A stretch of DNA of 64,000 nucleotides from Pteria penguin (lineage: Eukaryota; Mollusca; Bivalvia; Pterioida; Pteriidae), in contig CM068586.1 of NCBI GenBank assembly GCA_035048485.1, positions 47,629,215 through 47,693,214 of the forward strand, written 5' to 3'. Both the position numbers and the translations under genes were made by a program. Under the pieces are notes generated by a model that saw only the letters and a program-made list of their open reading frames with translations, made no database searches and was not told where the DNA came from. This document shows, piece by piece, positions 11,101 through 22,500 of the stretch. Each line of letters opens with the position of its first letter. Position 1 is the stretch's first letter.

Positions 11101-14100
11101 TATTGACAGCTTTCAGGATATACTTGAACTGACAGACTGAAGGACATACTTAGTATTGACAGCTTTCAGGATATACGTGCAGTATTGACAACTTACAGGA
11201 TATACATGAACTGGCAGACTGAAGGACGTACTTAGCATTGACAGCTTACATGATATACTGGTAACTTTGACAGCTTGCACAAAATATTTTGGTTTATATT
11301 TTTTTCTCAATTTAACAATAGAATCTTTATTTATTTATTATAGACATAAATAAGCAACTTATTCTTAACAAATTTTTCTCTTTTACAGCTGTTTTATTCT
11401 TTTTTCAAATCACTGGTTGGAAAAGATGTTGTTGTGGAACTGAAAAATGATTTAAGGTATAATTGAATTTTTGATTTTTGCATTGACAGAACTATAGGTA
11501 ATATGTCACAATAAGCCAGGTTGATTGAGTGGTTACTATGGATTTCTGACCTGATAACTAGGGTTCAGATCTGGATGTTTGGCTGTCAAGAAAGAGGACT
11601 GTTCTCTGATAGCAGGGTTTCTAATTCAGCTGTCTTAAACAAAGATTTTTGTTCTCTGATGGCTGGGTTTCAAAATCGGCTGTCATAAAGGGGGAGTTTT
11701 CTTCTGTGATGGCTTTAAATCAAATTTGGCTGTCATAAAGGAGGATCATTCTTCTCTGATGGCTGGATTTCACATCAAATTTGCCTATTTTATGACGTGG
11801 CCAGATAGCTGACAAAACTACAGATTTAATCAACCTGTTATCAATATTGAATAAAATACAGAACCCTTAGGTATTAAAACATTTTTTCATTTTATCAATT
11901 TCGACATGTGCTTGAATAATAGCATGTGACCCAGTATTGTTAGCCATTTTATCTATTTCAGCATGTGATAGGATAAAAGCATGTGATCCAATATTTGTAG
12001 TCCTGAATAAGATTAAAACTTCTTCATTTTAACAAAAAGTCAGTCATTTCAATCTTTCACTGTATTCTTTCTTCTTCCATTACGAAGTGTACTCATAAAT
12101 GAGTGTCATACTTCATTCTATGTCAGTCTGTCAATGTATTCTATTTCAGTCTGTCATTGTACATGTATTATTATATTTTCATGTTTCTAATTGTAGTATA
12201 TGTGGAACATTGCATTCTGTTGACCAATTTTTGAATATCAAACTAACAGATATAACAGTGACAGATCCAGACAAATATCCTCATATGGTAAGATTAAATA
12301 AGCAAGGAGTTACATATAGCCAAAAAAAAAAACTTATCTGCACTGAAGTTACATATATATGCTTCATTATTCCGGAAACTTTTGTTTCCTGACATTTTTT
12401 CCAGATTGTATTGTAACATCATACCACTTCCTGGTGAAACACACATCAACACATTGTCATTGAATTCCTACATTTTCTGTAGAAAAGTTTTGCCTCTGAA
12501 GTTCTCATTCTTGGGACTTATTTTCTAGTAGACTAATAGGGTTTTTGTGCTCCCAGTCGTGTTGACCAAGAAAGCATATAGTGTTTAGGTTGTCTATCTG
12601 TCATTCAATCCAGCTTTCAATATAAAAGGCATCACATTGTGAATGTAGGTGATAGGCTTTCATATTTCACGTGTATTTCTTGGAGTTTGACCGACATTTA
12701 GGGGAAAAAAAACCTGTTATGCTACATGTATAACTTTTGAATGGTAAGTGATAGAGCTTCAATACTTCACGTGTGCACATCTTGTGGGAATACCGTTTTT
12801 CTAGTACAAAAACTTTTTGACCTTGTGACCTTGCCTTTGGAGTTTGAGCTCAATTCTGGGAAAAATAGTTCATGCTATAACTTTTGAAAGACTTTAATAT
12901 TTCACATGCATATTCCTTGTGACAAGACCTTTTCCTCGTTATGTATAATTTTTGGTTAGATTTAAGGGTTAGGGTTAGGGTGAGGGACATCCAATTGGCA
13001 AGGGTCTTGACCTTTGACCTACATTTCAAAAACTGTAACATTGTTATAAATCTTATATCATAAGAGATAAAGCTTTTCATATTTCACATGTATGTTCCTT
13101 GTGACAAGACCTTTCTATCAGAACAATGATTTTTGACCTTCTGACCTTGACTGTGGCCTTAGACCTACATTTCAAAAGCTTTAACATTGGTTATAACTTA
13201 TTAATAGCAAGAGGTAGGGCTGTTATATTTCACATGTGTATTCCTTGTGACAGTCCTTTCTGTCAGAACAATAATTTTTGACCTAGTGTCTTTGACAGTG
13301 ACCTTTGACCTACATTTGATAAACTTTATCATTGGTTATAACTTATAATTTGTTAGAGGTAGGGCCTCCATATTTTACATGTATATTTCTATGGATTGGA
13401 GTGTAATCAAGATATACATTGCAAAATTTACCTTATATGGACTTTGTTGCCGCAGGACATCTTTGTGTGTCAGAAACACATCTTGTCTTATGTAGATTTC
13501 TGTTCGCAGTGTCGAATGTATTTACTGAAATGTATAACTTTTTGATAGTTTTTTTGTAATTCAAAGCTCCATTTAGTTTATTTATGTCAATTCGATCTCA
13601 TTGGCTGTTGGGAGTAAGTATGTAACAGTAATACCAGCATAAACCTTCTATTATAGCTTCACAAGAAAGTCACATAAGGTTTTGTACAGTAATGTGCCAT
13701 TCAGAAGATTTTAGTCGGTATATTTGACATCAGAAATTATTACAACTTAGTTGCTGCATTGCAGATCTCTTCTTTATGAAATACTGCATCAATTGACAGG
13801 TGTATTGTAATAGACATTGTATGGTGCAGATGAAATTTAGTATGTGACCATTAAACCAGGATCAGTGACCTCATATAGGTAAGGAATCGATGACTCTCGC
13901 CATTTAACAGGGTGTATCGCTGGGAAAATTTTTTTAAGTTATGAAGAAAACTTCCTTTTCTAAAATTGATCCTTTCTTACAGCTTTCAGTAAAGAACTGT
14001 TTCATACGTGGATCTGTGGTGAGATATGTTCAGCTGCCAGCAGATGAATGTGACACACAGCTATTGCAAGATGCTACTCGGAAAGAGGCCGCTCAGAATA

Positions 14101-14111
14101 GGCAACGGTGA
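5136..14111 (+). CDS. LSM2: LSM2, U6 snRNA-associated Sm-like protein (4 exons, 96 aa)
   Basis: Join 5136-5138, 11389-11456, 12197-12287 and 13983-14111; 291 nt, 96 residues plus stop, against about 95 in animals. Lsm2 is a subunit of the Lsm2-8 ring that binds the U6 snRNA 3' end in the nucleus and of the Lsm1-7 ring in mRNA decay. The sequence shows the family opening (LFYSFFKSLVGKDVVVELKN), the Sm1 core (ICGTLHSVDQFLNIKLTD), and the Sm2 motif IRGSVVRYVQLP at residues 62-73, then an acidic/Gln tail ending KEAAQNRQR. All joins keep frame with GT-AG borders. Only the first exon is inferred: exon 2 starts at codon 2, so an upstream exon must supply the Met. The ATG followed directly by gtacgt at 5136 fits. 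The gene is convergent with DNLZ across the giant minisatellite. Confidence 0.93.
5310..5645. repeat. Inverted-repeat element in LSM2 intron 1
   Basis: gtaaaaaagctcggacgtca near 5316 is matched by its reverse complement near 5620-5640, about 320 bp apart. Possibly a MITE; no clear target duplication. Confidence 0.5.
5655..6083 (+). pseudogene. CR1/Jockey-like LINE remnant, C-terminal part, plus strand
   Basis: Reads INQIEKVQRRAARFATRNYW, then further in another frame FFPRTIRDWNRLPSAMTSA. Both motifs are typical of the end of CR1/Jockey ORF2 proteins. Frameshifts and stops break it. It is in the opposite orientation to the RT remnant at 6400-7600. Confidence 0.8.
6178..6258. repeat. Small inverted repeat
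   Basis: acttcgtattggaggaagaa near 6180 and its near-complement ttcttcttccaatatgaagt near 6230-6250. It lies between the two inverted LINE pieces. Confidence 0.55.
6400..7600 (-). pseudogene. CR1/Jockey-like LINE reverse transcriptase remnant, minus strand
   Basis: Across shifting minus-strand frames: SGTIPDDWQSASMVPVYKKG (RT finger), YRLVSMTSISCKLREHII, then WQMSFHPEKC...VVIQVSS and SSKYLGVTISSNMKWNKH (RT thumb region). The order is that of CR1/Jockey reverse transcriptases, but several frameshifts and stops show it is dead. It lies inside LSM2 intron 1. Confidence 0.85.
7615..7690. repeat. Repeat shared with the 3' flank of the Penelope-like remnant
   Basis: ttgacatcaggaacaggtca and a run of gtctgtctgtc recur at about 9108-9240 on the other side of the RT remnant, in the same orientation. 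Confidence 0.7.
7698..8660 (+). pseudogene. Penelope-like (or related) reverse transcriptase remnant
   Basis: Plus strand: IVGIPMGTNCAPVIADLFLY, the palm-domain YLDD box in CRYLDDILVIDN, KSTPFLDLN, YDKREDFGFPIVNFPYLDG, YGIYISQLVRFVRGCTDVLD and TKLLTQGYRYHKLRKTFGKF. These motifs are typical of Penelope-like element RTs in marine animals. A TGA interrupts at 7984-7986 and a frameshift near 8560 moves the tail (WWGLYDGPCPNL) to another frame. N-terminal RT motifs are missing. Subfamily is uncertain. Confidence 0.75.
9080..9255. repeat. Tandem repeat, about 85-bp unit, 2-3 copies
   Basis: Units combine cctaagtaggcaagtaa, a ttgacatcaggaac block and gtctgtctgtc runs, diverged from each other. The same block flanks the upstream side of the RT remnant. 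Confidence 0.75.
9268..9421. repeat. Foldback repeat, about 150 bp
   Basis: tagtctgagatactccgccc at the left matches, inverted, gggcagagaatctcagacta at the right; the inversion extends through cttctcccacttttgatat. Probable hairpin MITE. Confidence 0.75.
9425..9668 (+). mobile_element. tRNA-derived SINE, diverged copy
   Basis: A degenerate tRNA head with B-box-like ggtttgatccc. The body is shared with the copy at 46462 (cctgtctttcggttgaga, gagatccctc.ctgctt, gcatcagacagatgctgtca), with tail tgacgtaaaagaataatcaa. Same family, older copy. Confidence 0.8.
9930..10255. repeat. 24-bp minisatellite, about 14 copies
   Basis: Unit gagaatcgtgatcattcgag plus tcag, with variant units alternating (agaagtatcg, cgagaaagga). 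24 is divisible by three, so both strands stay open (SQENRDHS on plus); I regard these as non-coding. Located in LSM2 intron 1. Confidence 0.93.
10507..10756 (+). repeat. Dispersed 'gggcata' repeat
   Basis: Contains tatgcccacagattgatgga near the start, then ttgacatgcatactcaacta, ccctttcaaatgacaccgag and a tail of cataaacacagcttgt. The same family occurs inverted at 59720-60150 and 62505-62755. Confidence 0.7.
11071..11285. repeat. Imperfect tandem repeat (ttgacagctttcaggatata)
   Basis: The motif attgaca.ctt.caggatatac recurs about six times, mixed with gacagactgaaggac.tactt, just upstream of LSM2 exon 2. Confidence 0.75.
11389..11456 (+). CDS. LSM2: LSM2 exon 2
   Basis: Acceptor ttttacag|CTG and donor TTAAG|gtat. 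It encodes residues 2-23 and two bases of codon 24 (phase 2 exit). It contains the N-terminal helix and the first Sm strand (VGKDVVVELKN). Confidence 0.92.
11580..11790. repeat. About 49-bp tandem repeat, 4 copies
   Basis: ggctgtcataaag recurs near 11580, 11629, 11678 and 11728 with ttctctgatggctggatttc between. In LSM2 intron 2. Confidence 0.75.
12197..12287 (+). CDS. LSM2: LSM2 exon 3
   Basis: Acceptor ttgtag|T and donor CATATG|gtaaga. It completes Ser24 (AG|T) and encodes residues 25-54, the rest of the Sm1 motif through DPDKYPHM, with a phase 0 exit. Confidence 0.95.
12640..13410. repeat. Degenerate repeat, about 100-180-bp period, 5-6 copies
   Basis: The core catatttcacatgtatgttc, then ccttgtgacaagac, followed by ttttgacct.gtgaccttga and acctacatttcaaaa, recurs through LSM2 intron 3. 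It is diverged and looks like an old dispersed-repeat cluster. Confidence 0.65.
13983..14111 (+). CDS. LSM2: LSM2 exon 4 (C-terminal, with stop)
   Basis: Acceptor ttcttacag|CTT. It encodes residues 55-96 and TGA at 14109-14111, including Sm2 (IRGSVVRYVQLP). The reading frame continues the previous exon exactly. The stretch after the stop shows no further coding signal. Confidence 0.95.
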   Translation, partial: LSVKNCFIRGSVVRYVQLPADECDTQLLQDATRKEAAQNRQR

Positions 14112-15984
14112 TAAAACAGATGTTGTGTTCTTTAATACAGAGAATTCTAGTGGCAGCATTGATGTACTATGTAAACATGGAGTATTTTGTTCCAGAGAGC
14201 TGCACCTGTGTCAGAAATTGTTTGGAATACAGATAGACATAATATAAAAATGAAATGCTAGTTCTAAGCTGCTGTGCATTTCCCATGATGTTTATTCTCA
14301 TGATCATTACAGATCTGACATCAATGTACTAAGAAATTATTTCCTATTATACATGTGATTATACACTTGCTATGATGATATCTTTATGCTGTATAACCAA
14401 AAATTTTCTTAAGAATCAAATTTTCACTGGTGATTGGAAACAGGAAAATATGATTACATTAATCTGTAGAGATCATTTCCATACAACATGTTCAGCTGCT
14501 TTGTTTCCGCAATTGCACCTTGTTTTGCCAATTCTAATATCTGAAGTGAATTGTACCAAGTACATTTTTCAGTTCAGAATAGCATGTAAAAAATAATGAT
14601 ACCAGTACTATGTATTGAATAACTCCTCTTCATCATAAAGTCATATCATTTTGTGTCTAGTATCCATTGTTCTTAGAGGGTGGAACGAAGATGGCAGTTT
14701 TATGATTCCTCTAGAGTAAAACAAAGTAAATGATGAATCTGAAGGGTCTGGGTATTGTACTTGTGAAAATAAATACACACACCATTCCCTAAAATTGCAA
14801 ACTTTGATACTTGTGAAAAAATTCTGGTTATACAGTACTGTACATATTAAACTTTGCAATATCATTAACCTCCAAATAGTGTTATTGCTCCCTCAAATGA
14901 TTTTTTTTACTTTATGAAAACTTCTCATACCCTCTGTAACAAAAGGTGTAGGACATACTTTCACCTGGTTGGTTGTCTGTCTGTATGTAGTTGCTTAAAG
15001 TTTTTTCCAACTTTTTTGTTTTACATATCCATAAAGATTTTGGACAAAAACTTTGTATACTTCTTTACTTCTAACTACTACAGACCAGGTTTGAATTTTG
15101 TAACAGTTGACTTACTTCTGCCGGAATTGGGTCTTTTTTTAAGTAATGTAGTTTTCTGGACTTTTTTACCTACCCCTTGTGATATTGGACTGAAACTTGG
15201 TGCAAGTCTTTATTACCATAAACTTCATGTCAAGATTAAATTTTGTTTTGTTTGACTTACTTTTGTAAGAGTCATGGCTCTTTGTCTGCAAATAATTTTA
15301 CACGAATTTAGAGATAATAACTTGTTTTTCATCCTAGAGACATGATACTTAGCAGTTAAAATACTCATGGCCCAAGGAGGGTCCTTATTTTGTTAGGGTC
15401 AAAGTGACAAGACTTTGTATCATCAAAACCATTTTTGGACTATAATTCAATGGCTTGTACAATAATCAATTTTGTTGTTGCACGACTTTTCAGCTATGGA
15501 ATGTATTTGTCCAGTTAGAACAGTTCTAATTGCAAATAAAGACAGAAATAAGTAAAACTGTAGTACTCTGTCCTTCTGATGAACATCATGGCTTATAGGC
15601 TTCTTGTTTTCTTGCATGAATTAAAATCCCAAAATGGTGTATTCTGCAAGTACTTGTTCATATCTTAATGTCTAGGTTTAATTTTGTTTATTTACACTAA
15701 AGCCACTTAAATAATTAGATATTGGTGTTCGTTCAACAAAGTTTTCAAAACATACCATGTCACTATTATACATCTCATTCATTTCATTTTATAGATAAAA
15801 TGAGACTCTTAATATCATTTCTACATGACACAAGGAAATAAATGTTTAATATTGTTTGCAGTTTTTTTTGTAATTTGTGTATTAATTTCCAAGTTTGTAT
15901 TTGTGTCTAGTTTATAGCACATAGTAAGTACATGTAGGTTATAATGCTCATCAATATGTCCCTATCAGATTTATTATCAGAGTT
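14112..15984. other. Region downstream of LSM2, no gene recognised
   Basis: AT-rich. 14930-15500 resembles a diverged dispersed repeat. An AATAAA at about 14768-14773 is too far from the stop to assign with confidence. No splice-supported coding sequence was seen on either strand. Confidence 0.5.
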
Positions 15985-16162
15985 GGCTAGTTGGTTGATT
16001 GCAGTTTTACGTCACTTTCAACAATTTTTCAGTAATATCACAACAAGATGGCAGGAAGTTACCAACCACTTAAACTAAACATAATGATGCAATACAGAAA
16101 TCGAACTTGGATCGTCTGCACTGCAAGCCAAGCACTTAATCACTACACCAAGCCTACCCTTG
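15985..16162 (-). mobile_element. tRNA-derived SINE fragment, minus strand
   Basis: Reverse complement reads gtgtagtgattaagtgcttg (A-box side) and ccaagttcgattt (B box), with the conserved tail tgacgtaaaactgcaatcaa. A different SINE lineage or older copy than 46462, but with the same tail style. Confidence 0.75.
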
Positions 16163-16329
16163 TTATCAGAGACTGTCATGTTGTGCATGTATATTCCTGT
16201 GTCCCATTTTGAGTCTAGTACTATACATGCAATAACTAGAAAATCTGAATGGTATTTCATTCATACATGCAATATAGTTACAGAAATTTACTGTTTAAAG
16301 CTTCAGCAGGAGAATTTTATCTAATTGAT

Positions 16330-16514
16330 GGTGAACAATCAAATGAGAGAAGTGGTAGAGGTGATCATTGTTTAGGTGTAGAGGTGATCATTGTAGTAGA
16401 CGTAATCCTTGTTCAAAGAGATGAACACTGTGGTAGTGGTGATTAATACGGCAAAGGTATTAATAATTGTTTAGTGACAGAGTAAGTGGTGTAGATGATC
16501 GTGTTAAGTAGTCT
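16330..16514. repeat. Degenerate forerunner of the 39-bp array
   Basis: Scattered gtagaggtgatcattgttta and related pieces with irregular spacing precede the regular array, as if they were decayed edge units. Confidence 0.6.
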
Positions 16515-19500
16515 GTAGTATTGTATAATGATGGAGGTGATCTGTGTTTAGTGGTAGTATTAGATAATGATGGAGGTGATCAGTGTTTAGTGGCAGTATT
16601 GTATAATGATGGAGGTGATCTGTGTTTAGTGGCAGTATTGCATAATGATGGAGGTGATCAGTGTTTAGTGATAGTATTACATAATGATGGAGGTGATCAG
16701 TGTTTAGTGATAGTATTGGATAATGATGGAGGTGATCGGTGTTGAGTGGCAGTATTGTATAATGATGGAGGTGATCAGTGTTTAGTGGCAGTATTGTATG
16801 ATGATGGAGGTGATCAGTGTTTAGTGGTAGTATTGTATAATGGAGGTGATCAGTGTTTGGTTGTAGTATTGTATAATGATGGAGGTGATCAGTGTTTAGT
16901 GGCAGTATTGCATAATGATGGAGGTGATCAGTGTTTTGTGGTAGTATTGTATAATGATGGAGGTGATCAGAGTTTAGTGGTAGTATTGCATAATGATGGG
17001 GGTGATCAGTGTTTAGTGGTAGTATTCTATAATGATGGAGGTGATCAGTGTTTAGTGGTAGTATTATATAATGGAGGTGATCAGTGTTTAGTGGCAGTAT
17101 TGTATGGAGGTGATCAGTGTTTAGTGGCAGTATTGTATAATGATGGAGGTGATCAGTGTTTAGTGGTAGTATTGTATAATGATGGAGGTGATCAGTGTTT
17201 AGTGGTAGTATTGTATAATGATGGAGGTGATCAGTGTTTAGTGGTAGTATTGTATAATGATGGAGGTGATCAGTGTTTAGTGGCAGTATTCTATAATGAT
17301 GGTGTGATCAGTGTTTAGTAGTAGTATTGTATATGGTGGAGGTTATCAGTGTTTAGTGGTAGTATTGTATATGATGGAGGTGATCAGTGTTTAGTGGTAG
17401 TATTGTATAATGGAGGTGATCAGTGTTTGGTTGTAGTGTTTTATAATGGAGGTGATCAGTGTTTAGTGGTAGTATTGTATAATGATGGAGGTGACCAGTG
17501 TTTAGTGGTAGTATTGTATATTGATGGAGGTTATCAGTGTTTAGTGGTAGTGTTGTATAATGATGGAGGTGACCAGTGTTTAGTGGTACTATTATATAAT
17601 GATTGAGGTGACCATTGTTTAGTGGCAGTATTGTACAATGATGGAGGTGACCAGTGTTTAGTGGCAGTATTGTATAATGATGGAGGTGACTAGTGTTTAG
17701 TGGCAGTATTGTATAATGATAGAGGTGATCAGTGTTTGGTGGTAGTATTGTATATGATGCAGGTGATAAGTGTTTAGTGGTAGTATTGTATAATGATGGA
17801 GGTGAGCAGTGTTAAGTGGTAGTATTGTATAATGATGGAGGTGATCAATGTTTAGTGGTAGTATTGTATAATGATGGAGGAAATCAGCGTTAATTGATAG
17901 TATTGTAAAATGATGGAGGTGATCAGTGTTTAGTGGTAGTATTGTATAATGATGGAGATGATCGGTGTTTAGTGGTAGTATTGTATAATGATGGAGGTGA
18001 TCAGTGTTAAGTGGTAGTATTGGATAAAAATGGTGGTGATCAGTGTTTAGTGGTAGTATTGGATAATAATGGTGGTGATCAGTGTTTAGTGGTAGTAGTG
18101 TATAATGATGAAGGTGATCAGTGTTTATTGGTAGTATTGTATATGATGGAGGTGATCAGTGTTTAGTGGTAGTATTGTATAATGATGGAGGTGATTAGTA
18201 TTTAGTGGTAGTATTGTATAATGATGAAGGTGATTCGTGTTTAGTGGTAGTATTGCATAAAGATGGTGATGATCAGTGTTTACTGGCAGTATTGTATATG
18301 ATGGAGGTGATCAGTGTTTAGTGGTAGTATTGTATGTGATGGGGGTGATCAGTGTTTAGTGGTAGTAATGTATAATGATGGAGGTGATCAGTGTTTATTG
18401 GTAGTAATGTATAATGATGGAGGTGATCAGTGTTTGGTGGTAGTATTGCATAATGATGAAGGTGATCAGTGTTTAGTGGCAGTATTGTATATGATGGAGG
18501 TGATCAGTGTTCAGTGGGAGCAATGTATAATGATGGAGGTGATCAGTTTTTGGTGGTAATATTGTATATGATGGAGGTGATCAGTGTTTAGTGGTAGTAT
18601 TGTATAATGATAGAGGTGATCAGTGTTTAGTGATAGTATTGTATAATGAAGGAGGTGATCAGTGTTTACTGGCAGTATTGTATATGATGGAGGTGATCAG
18701 TGTTTAGTGGTAGTATTGTATGTGATGGGGGTGATCAGTGTTTAGTGGTAGTAATGTATAATGATGGAGGTGATCAGTGTTTATTGGTAGTAATGTATAA
18801 TGATGGAGGTGATCAGTGTTTGGTGGTAGTATTGCATAATGATGAAGGTGATCAGTGTTTAGTGGCAGTATTGTATATGATGGAGGTGATCAGTGTTCAG
18901 TGGGAGCAATGTATAATGATGGAGGTGATCAGTGTTTGGTGGTAATATTGTATATGATGGAGGTGATCAGTGTTTAGTGGTAGTATTGTATAATGATAGA
19001 GGTGATCAGTGTTTAGTGATAGTATTGTATAATGAAGGAGGTGATCAGTGTTTAGTGGTAGTATTGTATAATGATGGAGGTGATCAGTGTTTAGTGGTAG
19101 TATTGTATATTGATGGAGGTAACCAGTGTTTGGTGGTAGTATTGCATAAGGATGAAGGTGATCAGTGTTTAGTGGTAATATTGTATAATGATGGAGGTGA
19201 TCAGTGTTTGGTGGTAGCATTGTATAATGGAGGTGATCAGTGGTTAGTGATAGTATTGTATAAAGAAGGAGGTGATCAGTGTTTAGTGGTGGTATTGTAT
19301 AATGATGGTGGTGATCATTGTTTCGTGGTAGTAATGTATAATGATGGAGGTGATCAGTGTTTATTGGTAGTATTGTATAATGATGGAGGTGATCAGTGTT
19401 AAGTGGTAGTATTGTATAATGATGGAGGTGATTGGTGTTTAGTGGTAGTATTGTATAATGATGGAGGTGATCAGTGTTTAGTGGCAGTATTGTATATGAT

Positions 19501-22500
19501 GGAGGTGATCAGTGTTTAGTGGTAGTATTGTATAATGATGGAGGTGATCAGTGTTTAGTGGTAGTAATGTATAATGATGAAGGTGATCAGTGTTTGGTGG
19601 TAATATTGTATATGATGGAGGTGATCAGTGTTTAGTGGTAGTATTGTGTTATGATGGAGGTGATCAGTGTTTAGTGGTAGTATTGTATAATGAAGGAGGT
19701 GATCAGTGTTTAGTGGTAGTATTGTATAATGATGGAGGTGATCAGTGTTTGGTGGTAGTATTGTATATTGATGGAGGTAACCAGTGTTTGATGGTAGTAT
19801 TGCATAATGATGGAGGTGATCAGTGTTTAGTGGTAGTATTGTATAATGATGGAGGTGAGCAGTGTTAAGTGGTAGTATTGTATATTGATGGAGGTAACCA
19901 GTGTTTGATGGTAGTATTGCATAATGATGGTGGTGATCAGTGTTTAGTGGCAGTATTGTATATGATAAAGGTGATCAGTGTTTAGTGGTAGTATTGTATG
20001 TGATGGGGGTGATCAGTGTTTAGTGGTAGTAATGTATAATGATGGAGGTGATCAGTGTTTATTGGTAGTAATGTATAATGATGGAGATGATCAGTGTTTT
20101 GTGGTAGTATTGCATAATGATGAAGGTGATCAGTGTTTAGTGACAGTATTGTATATGATGGAGGTGATCAGTGTTCAGTGGGAGCAATGTATAATGATGG
20201 AGGTGATCAGTGTTTGGTGGTAATTTTGTATATGATGGAGGTGATCAGTGTTTAGTGGTAGTATTGTATAAGGATGGAGGTGATGAGTGTTTAGTGATAG
20301 TATTGTATAATGAAGGAGGTGATCAGTGTTTAGTGGTAGTATTGTATAATGATGGAGGTGATCAGTGTTTAGTGGTAGTATTGTATATTGATTGAGGTGA
20401 TCAGTGTTTAGTGGTATTATTGTATAATGGTGGAGGTGATAAGTGGTAAGTGGTAGTATTGCATAATAATGGTGGTGATCAGTGTGTAGCGGTAGTAATG
20501 TATAATGATGGAGACGATCAGTGTTTAGTGGCAGTATTGTATACTGATGGAGGTGATCAGAGTTTAGTGGTAAAATTGTATAATGATGGTGATCAGTGAT
20601 TAGTGGTAGTATTGTATGATGATGGAGGTGATCAGTGTTTGGTGGTAATATTGTATATGATAGAGGTGATCAGTGTTTAGTGATAGTATTGTATAATGAA
20701 GGAGGTGATCAGTGTTTAGTGGTAGTATTGTATAATGATGGAGGTAACCAGTGTTTGGTGGTAGTATTGCATAAGGATGAAGGTGATCAGTGTTTAGTGG
20801 TAATATTGTATAATGATGGAGGTAATCAGTGTTTGGTGGTAGCATTGTATAATGGAGGTGATCAATGGTTAGTGGTAGTATTGTATAATGATGAAGGTGA
20901 TCAGTGTTTATTGGTAGTATTATATATGATGGAGGTGATCAGTGTTTAGTGGTAGTATTGTATAATGATGGTGGTGATCAGTGTTTCGTGGTAGTAATGT
21001 ATAATTGTGGAGGTGATCAGTGTTTATTAGTAGTATTGTATAATGATGGAGGTGATAAGTGTTAAGTGGTAGTATTGTATAAGGATGGAGGTGATTGGTG
21101 TTTAGTGGTAGTATTGCATAATGATGGTGGTGATCAGTGTTTAGTGGCAGTATTGTATATGATGGAGGTGATCAGTGTTTAGTGGTAGTAATGTATAATG
21201 ATGAAGGGGATCAGTGTTTGGTGGCAATATTGTATATGATGGAGGTGATCAGTGTTTAGTGGTAGTATTGTATAATGATGGAGGTGATCAGTGTTTAGTG
21301 GTAGTATTGTATAATGAAGGAGGTGATTAGTTTTTAGTGGTAGTATTGTATAATGATGGAGGTGATCAGTGTTTGGTGGTAGTATTGTATATTGATGGAG
21401 GTAACCAGTGTTTGCTGGTCGTATTGCATAAGGATGAAGGTGATCAGTGTTTAGTGGTAGTATTGTATAATGATAGAGGTGATCAGTGTTTGATGGTAGT
21501 ATTGTATAATGGAGGTGATCAGTGGTTAATGGTAGTATTGTGTAATGATGAAAGTGATTAGTGTTTAGTGGTAGTATTGTATAATGATGGAGGTTATCAG
21601 TGTTTGGTGGTAGTATTGTAGAATGGAGGTGATCAGTGGTTAGTGGTAGTATTGTATAATGATAGAGGTGATCCGTGTTAAGTGGTAGTATTGTATAATG
21701 ATGGAAGTGATCAGTGTATAGTGGTAGTATTGTATAATGATGGAGGAGATCAGTGTTTAGTGGTGGTATTGTATAATGATGGAGGTGATCAGTGTTAAGT
21801 GGTAGTATTGTATAATGATGGAGGTGATCAGTGTTTAGTGGTAGTATTGTATAATGATGGAGAGGATCGGTGTTTAGTGGTATTATTGTATAATGGTGGA
21901 GGTGATAAGTGGTAAGTGGTAGTATTGCATAATAATGGTGGTGATCAGTGTGTAGCGGTAGTAATGTATAATGATGGAGAAGATCAGTGTTTAGTGGCAG
22001 TATTGTATACTGATGGAGGTGATCAGAGTTTAGTGGTAAAATTGTATAATGATGGTGATCAGTGATTAGTGGTAGTATTGTACGATGATGGAGGTGATCA
22101 GTGTTTGGTGGTAATATTGTATATGATAGAGGTGATCAGTGTTTAGTGATAGTATTGTATAATGAAGGAGGTGATCAGTGTTTAGTGGTAGTATTGTATA
22201 ATGATGGAGGTAACCAGTGTTTGGTGGTAGTATTGCATAAGGATGAAGGTGATCAGTGTTTAGTGGTAATATTGTATAATGATGGAGGTGATCAGTGTTT
22301 GGTGGTAGTATTGCATAATTATGAAGGTGATCAGTGTTTAGTGGCAGTATTGTATATGATGGAGGTGATCAGTGTTTAGTGGTAGTAATGTATAATGATG
22401 GAGGTGATCAGTGTTTGGTGGCAATATTGTATATGATAGAGGTGATCAGTGTTTAGTGGTAGTATTGTATAATGATAGAGGTGATCAGTGTTTAGTGATA

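Noticed and set aside
12966..12986. Telomeric repeat (agggttagggttagggtgag)
   Set aside because: Only two to three units with no array; similar scraps at 37097 and 54277. Too short to mean an interstitial telomere.
14026..14247. 73-codon frame overlapping LSM2 exon 4
   Set aside because: It is out of frame with the conserved Lsm2 reading frame of the same exon.
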